Shown here: piece after piece, positions 11,091-22,384 of the stretch | Position numbering within the stretch: the first letter of the stretch is position 1 | Layout: every line of letters begins with the position of its first letter | From: Serpula lacrymans var. lacrymans S7.9 | Lineage: Eukaryota; Basidiomycota; Agaricomycetes; Boletales; Serpulaceae | Length of the DNA stretch: 64,000 nucleotides | NCBI RefSeq assembly: GCF_000218685.1 | Contig: NW_006763299.1 | Coordinates: 740,061 to 804,060 of the forward strand | Reading direction: 5' to 3' | Notes under the pieces: model-generated | The model's input: the letters and a program-made list of their open reading frames with translations, nothing else | Told to the model about the DNA's origin: nothing | Database searches by the model: none | Translations under genes and position numbers: made by a program

Positions 11091-12246
11091 ATGGTTAGTG
11101 GAATGTTCCAAACGCAGGTTGTGGGCCTACAAACCTCTTTTAGTGGTTGTTTCATTGGTCCGTTCTCTCAGATTGGATGGATGGCTGTACCGATGGACGG
11201 ATACCCTATATCGAGCTGCTTTGCATTTTCTGCATATTTCTGTCCTACAAGCTGTTTCAATGATAGAGATGTTTACTAACGACTGTCGTAGGCACGAGGA
11301 CCCAAAAAACACTTGAAGCGCCTTGCTGCACCCTCTTCATGGATGCTTGACAAATTGAGCGGAACTTATGTATGTCCATTATTTGCATGAGCTTTTTGAA
11401 AGTATCAACTCAACTCCACGTATCTAGGCTCCTCGTCCTTCTCCTGGTCCCCATAAATTACGCGAATGCCTTCCTCTCACCATTTTTCTTCGTAATAGGT
11501 TGAAGTATGCATTGACTGGTCGCGAGGTTACTTCCATCGTCAAACAACGTTTGATCAAAGTTGATGGTAAAGTCAGGACCGATGCCACTTACCCTACTGG
11601 TTTCATGGGTAAGTGCTCAGAACGTGATGAAATTTGCAACTGAATGTGATATACGGACATCAGACACTATTTCTATTGAAAAGTCTGGCGAGCACTTCCG
11701 CTTGCTCTATGACGTAAAGGGCCGTTTCACAATTCATCGGATCACAGCCGAGGAAGCTTCCTACAAGCTTCTTAAGGTGCGCAAAGTCGCTCTTGGTGCT
11801 AAGGGCGTTCCCCATGTCGTCACCCACGATGGTCGTACAATCCGTTACCCAGACCCTCTGATCAAAGTCAATGACACCATCAAATTTGACCTGGAACAGG
11901 GAAAAATCATCGACTTCGTTAAGTTTGACACTGGAAATATTGTCATGATCACTGGCGGGCGTAACATGGGTCGTGCTGGAGTTATCGTGCATAGAGAGAA
12001 GCACATCGGTGGTTTCGATATCGTGCACGTGAAAGACTCGCTGGACCGGACGTTTGCCACACGGTGCGTTTTTTTTCGCGTGTAAAATTGTCAGCTAAAC
12101 TGACATTGGGGATCAGTATCTCCAATATCTTCGTCATCGGTGAAGGTACAAAACCATGGATATCCCTACCCAAGGGTAAGGGTACCAAACTCACTATTTC
12201 CGAGGAGAGAGATGTCAGGAGGAGACAGCGAGCTGCTGAGCAATAG
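11091..12246 (+). CDS. RPS4: 40S ribosomal protein S4
   Basis: Component of the small ribosomal subunit (eS4). Five exons: 11091-11093, 11292-11369, 11428-11608, 11664-12063 and 12117-12246, all with GT-AG introns, giving 263 residues, the normal length. The protein starts [15 protein letters not shown], contains the S4 RNA-binding segment [20 protein letters not shown], then the eS4 central domain and the KOW-like [17 protein letters not shown]. It ends in [12 protein letters not shown] and a basic tail. The first exon is only the ATG, in a good context (CCACCATGG). No defect seen. This is the most secure gene in the window. Confidence 0.97.
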
Positions 12247-12413
12247 GTCTAACGCTGTTCGCTTCATCTTAGTATTCATGTATCATACCATGCCATGTAT
12301 GCTTTTTTCATGATGCTTTAAAATGCTTACATGATGATAGTGGCTGTAAATCCACTACGGTCTAATCAAATGATGATTGAGCCTCGCTAAATGCCCACGA
12401 TTAGTATAGCAAA
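12247..12413. terminator. Convergent 3' region of RPS4 and PSO2
   Basis: A 167-bp convergent spacer holding both 3' untranslated regions. It is AT-rich with no coding signal. No strict AATAAA was identified. Confidence 0.4.
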
Positions 12414-15263
12414 CTACCAATAGTCGAGTCCTCTATACTCCACAATGATATCTGATGGCCTCTTCTTCTTCTCCACTTCCCAATGCTGGACCCATTTGTT
12501 TATCTTAGCTCTCGAAGACTCACTACCAACGTTTACTGTTGCTATTATCTTTGCCCAATCGAGTGAAAGTGCAAAACATGTAAGCTCGAAAAATGAGCTG
12601 TGCTCCGAGTAAGGGACGCCATATAGTTGAATGACATGGGAAGATTTCTGCATGGGTTTTAGATTTGAGAAAGTGAAGGGTCGGTGTTGCGAGGCTGATA
12701 TAACGGTAGATATCGGAGGACATGGATTACTGCCTACTGGAGCTGTATAACTGTCAAATTGTGAGGCCTTGCATATAAAAAAGAGAGAAGTTATGAAGAT
12801 ACTAACGTCCACCCAGTGGGTCGGAATCCAACAATACGACAGTACGTTCCCTTGAAGCGTTCCAAATATATCTTGAGCTTATCGGATACAATCATACCGA
12901 GAGGAAGCAGATGGACTTTGCCTTCGATGGGATCAGAAGTTAACATATCATGAAGCTCAGAATCATTTTGGCAGCGAAGGATAGCAGCTTTTCGAGCGTC
13001 ACAATAAATTTTTGTTTGAAGAACTCTTGCGATAGCTGAATGGCACCCGGTCAAAAGATGTGCCGACGAAGACGAACAGCTCTTGCCTTTAACAATCCGC
13101 TCCTTGCCTATGGAGTAAGTGCTATTGTAAGGTCTTAGCACGGTACATTATTCCACACAGGGACTGCAGCACTGACCCAACTACCACCAAAACTCCTCCC
13201 TCTTTGAGATGTTGAGTGGACTCGGGCTTGACGTGCGCTACCCAATCATCCATGGTAGATGTACCATTTCCTTGCGAGCGGAAAGTACCAGACGATGACT
13301 GTGAGCTAATCTTTTGAGCGAGTTCTGCACAAGCAGAAATGACGAGTGATTGAGGGGGAAAGGTATACTGCAGAAGCAGAAATTTGTCAAAATCATATTT
13401 GGTCCCTCTATTTCTGGGCTACTTGCCTTTGGATCGAGGTAAGTGGTATCGAGATAAACATGATCCATCCTTTTATTCTTCACCGAAGGGTGAAGCACGT
13501 GGCGAGGAGATGCACGAAAATCGCCGCAATGAAGATACCGAAATGTTTTTGATGAGCCTACAAATCGGGACTTATATGCACTACCACCTGCATCTACTGT
13601 CTGAAGTCCCTCGAAAAGGAACAGGCAGGAACCTGGGCAGTGATTTGCTTCAATCAATGTAACAGAAACACCACCCGTATTGGGTATGATTGTTGGTACA
13701 TCCATGGGAAGGGGGTGTACCCATCGAGGATCAATAGAGAGCATGTGAGTAATGAGCTTCGCAGTCACGTCTATTGATAAACGATATATCAGGAGGGACT
13801 CGAAACTGGGGTAATAGACGGATATTCTAACCAGAACAATATATGGGTCCATTCTTCCAACTATGTGATAAATTCGTGTAGTGGTCCGAGTGAGCATGCC
13901 TGTAAATCGCAGAGATGGATCAGTATTTAATTTATAGTAAGTAGATATTGTGCTCACGTTAAAAAATAAGCAGTAACTCCCGGAATATCCCCATACCTAA
14001 AAGCATCCACTGCTATAGGCATCCCTTGTAGTACTTTATAAAATGGTGCTTTATGGCGACTTGCTGATACTTGAGTGTGTTCACTAGCTCGGACGTCAGC
14101 GACTGCCGCTTCTGTCCATACTTCATTTTCTCTGTGACTGGACATCAAAAAGTTGAAGGCATTGTCCTTCAGGGGCAAAGCTAAGGTTTTTTGATCCAAC
14201 ATGAGTTTTGACGAAGATGGGCTGTCATTCGGGATCAATGGGGGAGATGATGCATGGTCAATGCATCGATTGACGTGATTTTGAATTTTCTACCTGAATA
14301 GTTAATGTCCTAAATACGTCTCATACAAGGATGTATTGGACTTACATCAACCTGCACTGCAGAGAAGCACTGGGCACACACAGGGCATGCAATACTATTT
14401 GCAATGTGACTCACGCAATCCACCTCCTCTCTCTGAACGTGATAGCCGTGTATAGACTCGGCAACCGTCTTGTCCAAACCCACATCCCAAGATTTATTAA
14501 ACTGCATTTTCGTGTCATCCATGAGTGGTGTATTTGGGCTGCTGTCCCGACTGTCACTGCCTCCACGTACGGAAAAGTTGTCTGCGTCCTCATTCCAAGA
14601 TCCTGGTTTAGGTGGAACCTGATTTAAATCAGCAGTATTTGACTGCGAAGACAGCAGTACGGCTGGGGTACCAAAAGATAACTCTTCAGAAAGCTGGTCC
14701 AATTTGGTACGCTGGTACTGAAGAGAAGGTGTAACGCGGCTTGTGAATGATGCATTACTACAACTGGTCTTTTCCAAGGGCTCCAGACTCCTATCCTGCA
14801 AAAGATTGCTCGGTTGTCCGAAGGAAATGGGTACACTGCTCTGAGCTGATGGTAAGGACAGTAGTCCTCCCCCTTCTTTCGATAAGACTGCTGATACCCT
14901 GGTCAAGTTATTGGGTGTATCAGGAGAGACGTTATCTGTTGCGCTCTTACTACTAGGATGGCTCCTATGTTTCTTCTCAGGAAGCGGGTCGACGAACTGT
15001 CCATTAGAGTTATTCTGGTCTGACACCTTGTGTGATTTGTATTTCTTGTTTGGTTGGATTGTTTCTTCATCAGAGTCAGAATCAATGAATATGACTTCAG
15101 TTGAGCGAAGTGCGGCCTGCTCCTTTTTCGCATAAGAGCTGGCATGTGAAGGACGTACTCCCGAGACTCTCTTCGCAGGGATCTTTGGAGCGAAAAAGTC
15201 GTGCAGAGTGACGGACGGAGGCTCTTTACGTTTTTTCGTGGAAAATGGCATGACTGTGGACAT
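12414..15263 (-). CDS. PSO2: PSO2/SNM1-type DNA interstrand cross-link repair 5' exonuclease
   Basis: A metallo-beta-lactamase/beta-CASP nuclease acting in the nucleus on DNA interstrand cross-links. Exon 1 encodes a disordered N-terminus (PIP-like TLHDFFAP near residue 18, an acidic IFIDSDSDEE stretch) and the first half of a UBZ4-type zinc finger, CPVC. The next exon supplies HVNRC. Then come APFYKVLQGMPIAVDAFRYG and, across a short intron, HAHSDHYTNLSHSW with the metal-binding HxHxDH motif. Later segments are TLIEANHCPGSCLFLF, YLHCGDFRASP, VYLDTTYLDP and VPYSEHSSFFELTCF. The beta-CASP part and C-terminus (VNVGSESSRAKINKW) are present. At least five introns. No inactivating change seen, though every junction was not verified. 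Confidence 0.92.
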
Positions 15264-15612
15264 GCAAAGCTCGAGGTTGCTACTACGAGTATAGCAAAGA
15301 AAGTAAAGATACTGGAATTCGGAATTTTGGTGGACTCAGCGGGCACATGATCACCCTGCCTTAATTATATGTAAGCATATAGTACTCACTTAGCTTTTGG
15401 CTACTAGTAGGTCTTCGAAGCTTCAATTATCTTTTACCTACTTAATAGCCTGCTAAACAAAGGACTCTGGGGAAAATTCGAGTCGAAAAGCAGCAGTCTT
15501 GATTGACATCGCAGTAGAAGCATTTAGTACAACAGCAAAGTGTATTTAATCCTGTATACCCATGCGGCGAAGAGCAAAGGGCAAATTGTCATGGGTCGAT
15601 GTGGACCAATGC
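15264..15612. other. Intergenic region upstream of PSO2
   Basis: Spacer between the PSO2 start and the stop codon of the co-oriented TMEM14 gene. It must contain the PSO2 promoter. No ORF or repeat seen. Confidence 0.45.
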
Positions 15613-16097
15613 TCAATGATTCCTTAAGCCATAAACCGTTTTACCATAATATACTCCAGATGCAGCGGAGGCCACAGTCAATACTGCAGGTACAGGTCCT
15701 TTCGCAACCCTTGGTAGTGAAGAAAGTAGGAGGAGAGCAGAAGCACCTGGCCATGATTCATAACATTGAGGCCTGGGGAAGATACATTGGAAGGAGGATA
15801 CTACGTACCGAGAGCACCCTCAAGCCCGTTGGATGTGCCCTTCCGGATATTGTCTGCACTCCACAGGAATAGCAGACCGACACTGTAAGACCTTAATTAG
15901 CAACATGCTCGGGAAGTGATGGTAGTCCAAGTGAACATACCCCACACCGGCTACTAAGGACGGGACAGAACGTGTTCGAACAAAACCAGTCACGCCTCCA
16001 GCAAGACAAAGACCGCCCATGGCATAGGCAGGGTAAGCTGACTGGTGCACTCGGTATATCACTCAACAGTAATAATTCAGATAGACACACGAACCAT
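15613..16097 (-). CDS. TMEM14 family (UPF0136) small membrane protein
   Basis: A 103-residue protein assembled from four exons: 16097-16095 (ATG only), 16041-15941, 15882-15809 and 15746-15613. Introns obey GT-AG and preserve frame. It starts SAYPAYAMGGLCLAGGVTGF and continues RTRSVPSLVAGVGVGLLFLW and SNGLEGALGASALLLLSSLP, ending in YYGKTVYGL. These are the glycine-rich short helices typical of TMEM14. Human TMEM14C is a mitochondrial inner-membrane protein needed for haem synthesis, but transfer of that role to this fungal protein is inference. The first-intron donor is GTTCGT, which is unusual, so the first exon is the least certain part. Confidence 0.82.
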
Positions 16098-16239
16098 TTT
16101 ACGGTAATAAGTTTGTAGTAGACAACAGAAGGGTTTAATAGTAATGAAAGTTGGGCGAATTCACTTCCCCCGTTTCCCCACACTCAGCCACAATCTAGAA
16201 CATCCCGGCTGCTATAGCTGTGTTATTGCCAGCAACCGG

Positions 16240-16340
16240 TAGTCTCGAATCCAGACGGGTGGGAACAGAGGTCCCAGACCGTCTGGAGACATTCGTTTCA
16301 GGACGAGTGCATCGAGTCACAATGTCACACTTATAGCTGT
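16240..16340 (+). repeat. Left terminal inverted repeat with subterminal hairpin
   Basis: Begins TAGTCTCG directly after the duplicated AGCAACCGG. Arms TCCAGACGG (16250-16258) and CCGTCTGGA (16279-16287) pair perfectly. Between them TGGGA (16260-16264) pairs with TCCCA (16272-16276), giving a long stem with a 7-nt loop. The region 16310-16326 carries the 17-mer shared with the right end. Confidence 0.8.
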
Positions 16341-16593
16341 TTTTGGGTAGAGAGCTCGTCCAAAAGCAGAAATAGATAACATTTTGTCATCATGATTAGT
16401 CGTACAGTGTAAATAGAGTTTTTTTTTGGGTGTAATGCAATAAGTCGAGTATTTTCTACGCATGACAAGATACGGTCCTCAAGCTCGTCAAATGTCACAC
16501 ACAAAAGACAAAGAACAATCTTACAAACTTCTAAGTCAGCACTGAGACAAAGCAAACCATTATTGCTCCAGGGATGTTCGTCAAAAACTTATA

Positions 16594-16803
16594 ACAAGTG
16601 TTCATGAGCAATGCAGAGGCCGGACTCCATATGAGTGGCAGCTAGATGCCTTGGAAGCCTTCATACTGGGGTTAGATTGTACTATTATAGCAGGCACCGG
16701 GGCTGGCAAGACACTTGCTTTTGTCATGCCCCTATTTACTGACAAAAGCCGGATATTTGTGGTGATATCGCCATTAAAAACCTTGGAAGAAGAGCAGGTT
16801 AGT
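16594..16803 (+). pseudogene. RecQ-like DEAD-box helicase N-terminal fragment
   Basis: Frame encodes RTPYEWQLDALEAFILGLD, then the Walker A segment IIAGTGAGKT, then IFVVISPLKTLEEEQ (motif Ia region). This is the start of the RecQ-type helicases that are highly multiplied in agaricomycete genomes. After LEEEQ the sequence turns into GTTAGT, a plausible intron donor, and the gene does not resume: the Helitron follows. Walker B, the C-terminal helicase lobe and everything downstream are missing, so it cannot unwind DNA. No ATG precedes it closely, and upstream exons were not identified. It faces inward from the left terminal repeat. Confidence 0.8.
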
Positions 16804-16979
16804 AAATTGTATTCCTGGACCCATAGGATCCAGGTTTACATTTCGCAATTGAAGTTTTTTTCTTTCAAGGAGGCTTTATACCCGGTTTGTATTTCCATCC
16901 AAATGACAGGCTGTGCTTTTTCTTTCTCCGCTTTATCTTATCTTCATCGTCGTCTCCCTCTGCACCATCACCTCTTGTC

Positions 16980-19900
16980 ATGGGAAACCAACAGTCCTAC
17001 CCTGCTCCCGACGCTGACACATCTTCTTTGTCGATTTCTGTTGGACATCTCATTTCTTCTGATCCTGTCAATCAAGCTCCTTTCACGTCGGATACTCTGC
17101 CTGCTACTCAAATCCCTACTTCCAATCTTTGTACATGTTTCTCGCTCTTGTGCCACGAACATCACTCACTTTTTTGGACGGCCCATACATCATGTTTGTT
17201 TTTACATGTTGATTAATTGATTTTGATTTGTGAAATGAAATGCACCCGATATACTTGACTCTGCGAAAACTTTTTCATGTTTTCAGGATCTGATGTTACC
17301 TCTGTTATTGTGCCAGCAGTTATCACCGATGTCCCTGTACATGCTTTAGATGATGGTCACTCGTATATCACCACCTACCTACTGAATCGTTCCTTCAAAT
17401 TTCTTGATATCTATAATCATGCTCCTATACATCCCCGTGATTGTTGGCCTACAGGCAAATTGATTGTTGTGCGCTTTGAAGATTTAGCGTCCTTTCTAGA
17501 TAATTTTGATTTTCTGCGTGTTGTTGACATTTGCATGCTGGCTGCAGCCCATCATTTATGACTGCCAGCAAACAATAGGAAGGCTTGGATATTAAGGACT
17601 CTACGTTCCCATACTTGTACATCACAATGTCCGCCAGCCCTTTTGTTGTTTGAATCTTTGCAAGTTGAACATCCTTTTTTGCGTCTCAGACTTCATCGTC
17701 CCAGAACCAAAAATCTCCCTGGTGATGATACTGTCCAACAGCTTCGAAATGACTTGCACAACACTACTCATTCTTGTCAGCAATCTAGACGTGCGCGTGT
17801 CAACGATGCACCCGATGATGACCTTTTTCCTCTTGCACAGGCTCCGCAGTTGAGGCGATCCATCATCACTGAATGGCAAGAGACACTGTCTTATGATGCT
17901 CAGGCTTGCTCCCCTTGTGCTGTGTGTAGTCATAGCTGTGATCGATCTGCTTTGTCTCGCATCCATGCCAATGATTTTTGTTTACAATTACTACAGAATG
18001 CGTGCTTGCCACTTCCAACTGTTCCCTCAACTTATAACTTTGAGGCTTATCAACGTGCTTTATTAGATCCTAGAGCATTGGAAAACCTGGATGCTCCTGG
18101 TTTTATGTGGGTGTGTGATTCGTGCAAGAGGTGTCTCGTACATGATGAAAAGCAACCATTGAATGCCATTGCCAACTTTCAGTACTATGGAACACCCAAA
18201 TTACCAATTGATGTATCTCAATGTTGGGAGACTGCTACTTTGTATGATACTATAATGGTATCCTGGGCTTGCGCAACCAAACTGTCCCATCTCTTTGCTT
18301 ACAAGACAAATGCTGGTGGATTTAGTTCCAATCCCACAATGTCTCAGAAATACATCAAAGGCAATGTTGCAGTCATGCCCCAAGAATCTGTGCAACTGAG
18401 ACAAGTGCTACCTCCTTCTCGACATGAGATTTCTGATGCTATGTGTGCTTTGTTTGTTGGTTGGAAAGTGAAACCTACCAGAGAAAATGTTGCATCTTTG
18501 AAGCCTGTTCTTGTGTCAAAGCAACGTGTACAAACCTCTGCTCCGCAATGTGATGCCCACCTTGATACTTTGCTAATAGATACTGTTGGATATGCGGCGG
18601 GGGACTATACTCCTAAAGACTACAAGCTAATGAAAGCACAGTCATTATCACAAGTACTTGATGGCGGAAATTTTTTGAAAATGCAATCAGGTTCTCAGTT
18701 CATCAATGACAGAGACCAGGGATTAATGAGTTACCTATTTCCTCACTTGGATCCCTGGGGAATAGGAGGCTTCAACGAACCGAATCACCGTCCTGATTAG
18801 CAAATATCATTTGAGAGGCAGGTGCAGAACTTGCTGAAACAACATGACTCACTGTTCCAGAAAGATCCTCGCTTTGCATATGTATGTTGGAACATTCTGC
18901 AGAAAAGGGAGGTTAGTAAGAACACATCGTTCACTGTTAGCTCTCGTGAGCGTGATACAATTGTGCAGGAAATGAAGTCTCTTGCACCTGAACTGACTAA
19001 CATGATATCTTCCTTGGAATGTGATCCTGGTGCCAAACCATCAAATCGGCAACAGAAACGCGCATTAAAACTGTTAAACTGATTGAAGCTTGCTGCAAAG
19101 GAACTGAAAGGGAGCTTCGAATACAAACTGTGCAGGCGAAATGAGATTCGTGCACTTATTAAGAAATTTGGAACCCCTACTTTATTTGTCACTTTAAATC
19201 CTGCCGATTTGTACAATCCGCTACTGGATGTCATTGCAGGTCTGACAGCTGATCGTTGGCGTGAAATGTTGGCGTTTGAGCGTGGCGTTTTTGTCGCGAA
19301 CAACCCTGGTCCCGCTGCTGAGTTCTTTGACACTATGATTAAGTCATTCCTCGATATTGTGGTCCGTTGGAAAAGAGGTCCTGGATTGTTTGGGCACTGT
19401 ATTGAGCATGATGGTATGGTTGAAGCGCAAGGACGTGGCACGTTGCATTGTCACATGCTCTTGTGGATGAAAGGCAATCTGAATCCGCAAGTCCTCCGTG
19501 ATCGCATGACTGCGCATGATGAATTCAAGCAATCAATGTTTCAATGGCTAGAAAACTTGGTATTTTGCCACTTACCTGGTGACACCCACTTGGCTGTAGA
19601 TACTGATACTGTGCCATTGCGGAAACCTCGCTGTGACCCACACAAACCTGACCCTCGATTAACCATGAGTCCTATTTGTGCCAAAATGTCAGATGACGAC
19701 TTTACATCAGCCTTTCAAGATACTGTGCGACAACTCACCATTGATTGCAATTGGCACGAGCACACCGATACCTGTTGGAAGCATCTGAAACCTGGTCAGC
19801 CAAAGGAAGATCAGAACTGCTGCATGCGCATGAATGGCTCTACACAAGCAATGACTGACCTTGATCCTGAAACGCAATCCATCTTGTTGAAGCGTCTTCA

Positions 19901-21245
19901 CCCATGGATCAACAACTTCAATGACCTCATCCTTTTCCTGTTTTGCTGCAATATGGATATCAAATTTATTGGATCTGGGAAAGCAGCCAAAGTGTTAGTA
20001 TATTATGTGACTGACTATATCACTAAATCTCAGCTGCCTACCCATGTTGGCCTCGCTGCTGTGTTGTATGCTATTTGGCAAAATAATGTGAAGTTTGAAG
20101 GACTCGTGGGCTCGTCCTTGGCAGTGAACAGAAGCCTATTCACAAAAACAATAAACACTATTATGGCCAGACAAGAGGTTTCCCACCCACAAGTAATGAG
20201 TTACCTTGTGGGGGGCGGGGATTATTACTGCAGTCATTCGTTTCGGTCTCTTATATGGCAAAATTTTGACAGGTGGATTACTACATCACCAAACATTGTC
20301 GGCACCCACACCGACAACACACCTGTTGACACAGAGATTGATGTAAATATTGACCCAAACCAAACAGTTCCCCCTGCTAATGATCACTTACAGGCGGAGG
20401 AAAGTGGTGCTGATCTTGGTGACCTGCAGGAGGAAAATCTGGACGTTTCAGATCCATTGGATGAGCTGAACTTGACGTTTGGGGATGGTGAGGCAACAAT
20501 GTCCAATGACATGTTCATCTGAAATTGCACCAAGGTCGGCTGCTGACCTTATGTCAGGTAACTGTTCATGTAACAAAGTTGTCTGTTGATGCCGTCTTTC
20601 GTTCTTATGCCTGTCTTGCGCATCGCGACATTGATCCTTGACATGGATATTTTCGATAACACGTTGCAAGGTCGAGGGAAAATTGTGGGCGGCGTACATT
20701 TCCTCCCAAGACTGATTTATAGGATTTAAGTCCAGCGCAGTGAACCATGGCTTGAACAGGATAAGCATTGCACGGGACCATTCTTCCAGTTCAGATGCTC
20801 CACTGTCAGGCCTCGGCAGTCTATGCCCCAGCAGGACAGGAATTATGGGAATGTCTCGCACTCTCAACAAGTGAGATTGAGCTTGCGGGTGTGAAGGCTG
20901 AAAGTAACCCCTATCATTTGCTTGACGGCCAGGATGTGGTAGATTTGCGTTTTGTAAGCCTGCAAGACGTTGATTGTTGCTTTCCTTAGTTGTTTTGGTG
21001 GTTATCTCTGTGAACTCTGAACAGGCAACTTTATTACATGAACAGTTACCTGACATAAGGTCAGCAGCCGACCTTGGTGCAATTGCAGATGAACTGGAGG
21101 ACATGGAAGAACAGTTAGATGACCCTGGTGATTACAATACAGGCAAAAATTGCTCCCCTGATAACATCAATGCTGATCCCGTCATCTTCGCTGCAGAGCG
21201 CTCTAGCATCCTTGACAGTATACCAAATTTTCGACCCCCAACATA
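16980..21245 (+). mobile_element. Helitron remnant: Rep (HUH) protein gene with DUF6570-like N-terminal part
   Basis: A rolling-circle transposon gene, broken. The frame starts MGNQQSYPAPDAD, passes an intron-like AT-rich stretch (about 17130-17286) and continues in one frame to 20523 except for three in-frame stops (17559-17561, 18798-18800, 19080-19082). Recognisable Rep motifs are FVTLNPADLYNP, then GRGTLHCHMLLW (the HUH metal-binding pair) and VYYVTDYITKSQ (catalytic tyrosine region). The upstream part with paired CxxC motifs (CSPCAVCSHSC and CDSCKRC) resembles the cysteine-rich N-terminal region of fungal Helitron proteins. The Pif1 helicase domain is missing. The linker before it (PRPDSGASELEEWSRAM..) is present but inverted. 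The Helitron termini (5'-TC, 3'-CTRR hairpin) were not located. Confidence 0.85.
20523..21084 (-). repeat. Inverted segment of the Helitron gene bounded by 59-bp inverted repeats
   Basis: 20523-20581 and 21026-21084 are reverse complements with a single mismatch. The ~440 bp between them codes, on the minus strand, for the part of the Helitron protein that normally lies between the Rep domain and the sequence that follows on the plus strand at 21026: HPQAQSHLLRVRD, LLGHRLPRPDSG, LILFKPW and DQCRDAQDRHKNERR. Both copies of the repeat encode LLHEQLPDIRSAADLGAI. The segment has therefore been flipped in place and one junction duplicated. Confidence 0.85.
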
Positions 21246-21566
21246 TATTAAGAACAAAGCTTGAAGGAAGCGTCTAGCCACTTGCTGAGAGCAATCAGGG
21301 ACTGGAAACTAGAGTCCAATGTGAGTAACTATATTATTAGAGAGTATGACAGGTATACAGTACCTAGAGTCCAATGTGAGTAACTAGAGAATAGGAAGCA
21401 TTGGACTCTGCAGTACTGTCCGATGGTTTGTAAACAAAGGTAAACAAAGCAGCCACAAAGGCGGAATAATAGAGAACACAATCAATACTGAATGGTAGAG
21501 GGATAGATAGAGAAAGGAATGAAAATATAGCGGTAGCACAAAGGTGCAGAATCACCAAAACTAACA
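21246..21566 (-). mobile_element. Solo LTR family C
   Basis: A full-length 321-bp copy in reverse orientation, bounded by TATTAAGAAC at left and CTAACA at right. It separates the Helitron remnant from the DUF6589-like fragment. The flanking pentamers do not match, so it marks a rearranged junction or a decayed duplication. Confidence 0.88.
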
Positions 21567-21575
21567 CTTTGTGTT

Positions 21576-22226
21576 TCATTTTTCCTGTGAGTCAGTCCTT
21601 GTTAAATGTTGTAGCAGTGCCCATAGCATGGGTGTTCCATCAAACCCAGGGCTTTGAAGCTTTAGTACGAGATCTTCAATGAATAGGCTGGTAAGGCCCT
21701 CCTCAGATACATCTTCAGGAGGGCATTTTGCGAGGTCCTGGATCCTCCTCAGCTCGTCCTCAAGCACCTCTCCAATGCAACCAAACAAAAACTTCTCAAG
21801 AACTCCCTTGGCTCCACTTGCCCGTGCATTGTGAGTGCCTTGTGTGTATGGTGGCTTGGACCAACGCTTGAGAATCTCAGGTAATTCATTGCTGACCATG
21901 AGATTTGCCCTTTCATAGCAAATCTTGGGATCAGCGGTACACTCATGATCTCCCCAGCTCACATAATCGAGGAACAAAGGGAGATTGAGGCCAAGAGATG
22001 ACATGTATTCGAGGACGGCTCAGACTTTGAGGACAGGACTGCTGATGAGCTGACTCTTGAGGTATGCAGTATGTTGCACTTGAATTGGGAGCTGGGGAGG
22101 GTCCTCAGGATCACTGTCAGATTTTGTGTCAGTAGAATTGGAAAATACATGTATGCTACTCTGCGTGAATGGATTGACTTTGTCGTTAAACTGGCCACCA
22201 GGATGATCAATCTCACAGTCAGTCAT
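21576..22226 (-). pseudogene. DUF6589-type protein, N-terminal/central fragment
   Basis: The main frame (22004-21576) encodes LFLDYVSWGDHECTADPKI, YERANLMVSNELPEILKRW, KPPYTQGTHNARASGAKGV and LWALLQHLTRTDSQEK. This is the pattern I recall from DUF6589-containing proteins, a large family of repeated, uncharacterised agaricomycete proteins. An upstream frame (22226-22020) with an acidic SDSDPEDPPQ stretch is probably its N-terminal exon, separated by a frameshift or intron. The C-terminal DUF6589 region proper is missing: the copy ends at the LTR-C. The biochemical role of DUF6589 is unknown to me. It faces inward from the right terminal repeat. Confidence 0.65.
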
Positions 22227-22289
22227 GGCAAGAGATAAGATAACAGTTTGATTATGATTATGTTACTACAAGTTGGCAGGTACTCGGCA

Positions 22290-22384
22290 GGTTTCCCGGC
22301 TAATAAGTGTGACTCGATGCACTCGGCCTGTATCAAATGTCCCCAGACGCTAGCGCGAAGCCCTAGCTTCTGGGTTTGAGACTA
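22290..22384 (-). repeat. Right terminal inverted repeat with subterminal hairpin
   Basis: Ends GAGACTA directly before the duplicated AGCAACCGG. Arms at 22342-22353 (CCCAGACGCTAG) and 22363-22374 (CTAGCTTCTGGG) pair over 11 of 12 positions around a 9-nt loop. The inner stem sequence differs from that of the left end, but the folded form is the same. Confidence 0.8.

Larger units (their letters stand above)
16240..22384. mobile_element. TIR element with 9-bp target duplication carrying RecQ-like and DUF6589-like fragments
   Basis: Two divergent copies of a ~100-bp terminal inverted repeat begin exactly next to a perfect direct repeat AGCAACCGG (16231-16239 and 22385-22393). The ends read TAGTCTCGAATCCAGA and, reverse-complemented, TAGTCTCAAACCCAGA, and share an exact 17-mer CGAGTGCATCGAGTCAC about 75 bp in. 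Just inside the left end lies an inward-facing RecQ-type helicase fragment. Just inside the right end lies an inward-facing DUF6589-like fragment. The middle has been replaced by a Helitron and an LTR-C, so this is a gutted copy. Long TIRs with a 9-bp duplication recall Mutator-like elements, but no MULE transposase is present. I do not recognise a named superfamily with this cargo. Confidence 0.75.

Noticed and set aside
16980..21263. Helitron as the original cargo of the 16.2-22.4 kb TIR element
   Set aside because: The RecQ fragment is cut at an intron just before it and Helitrons lack long TIRs and target duplications, so it is better read as a later insertion.
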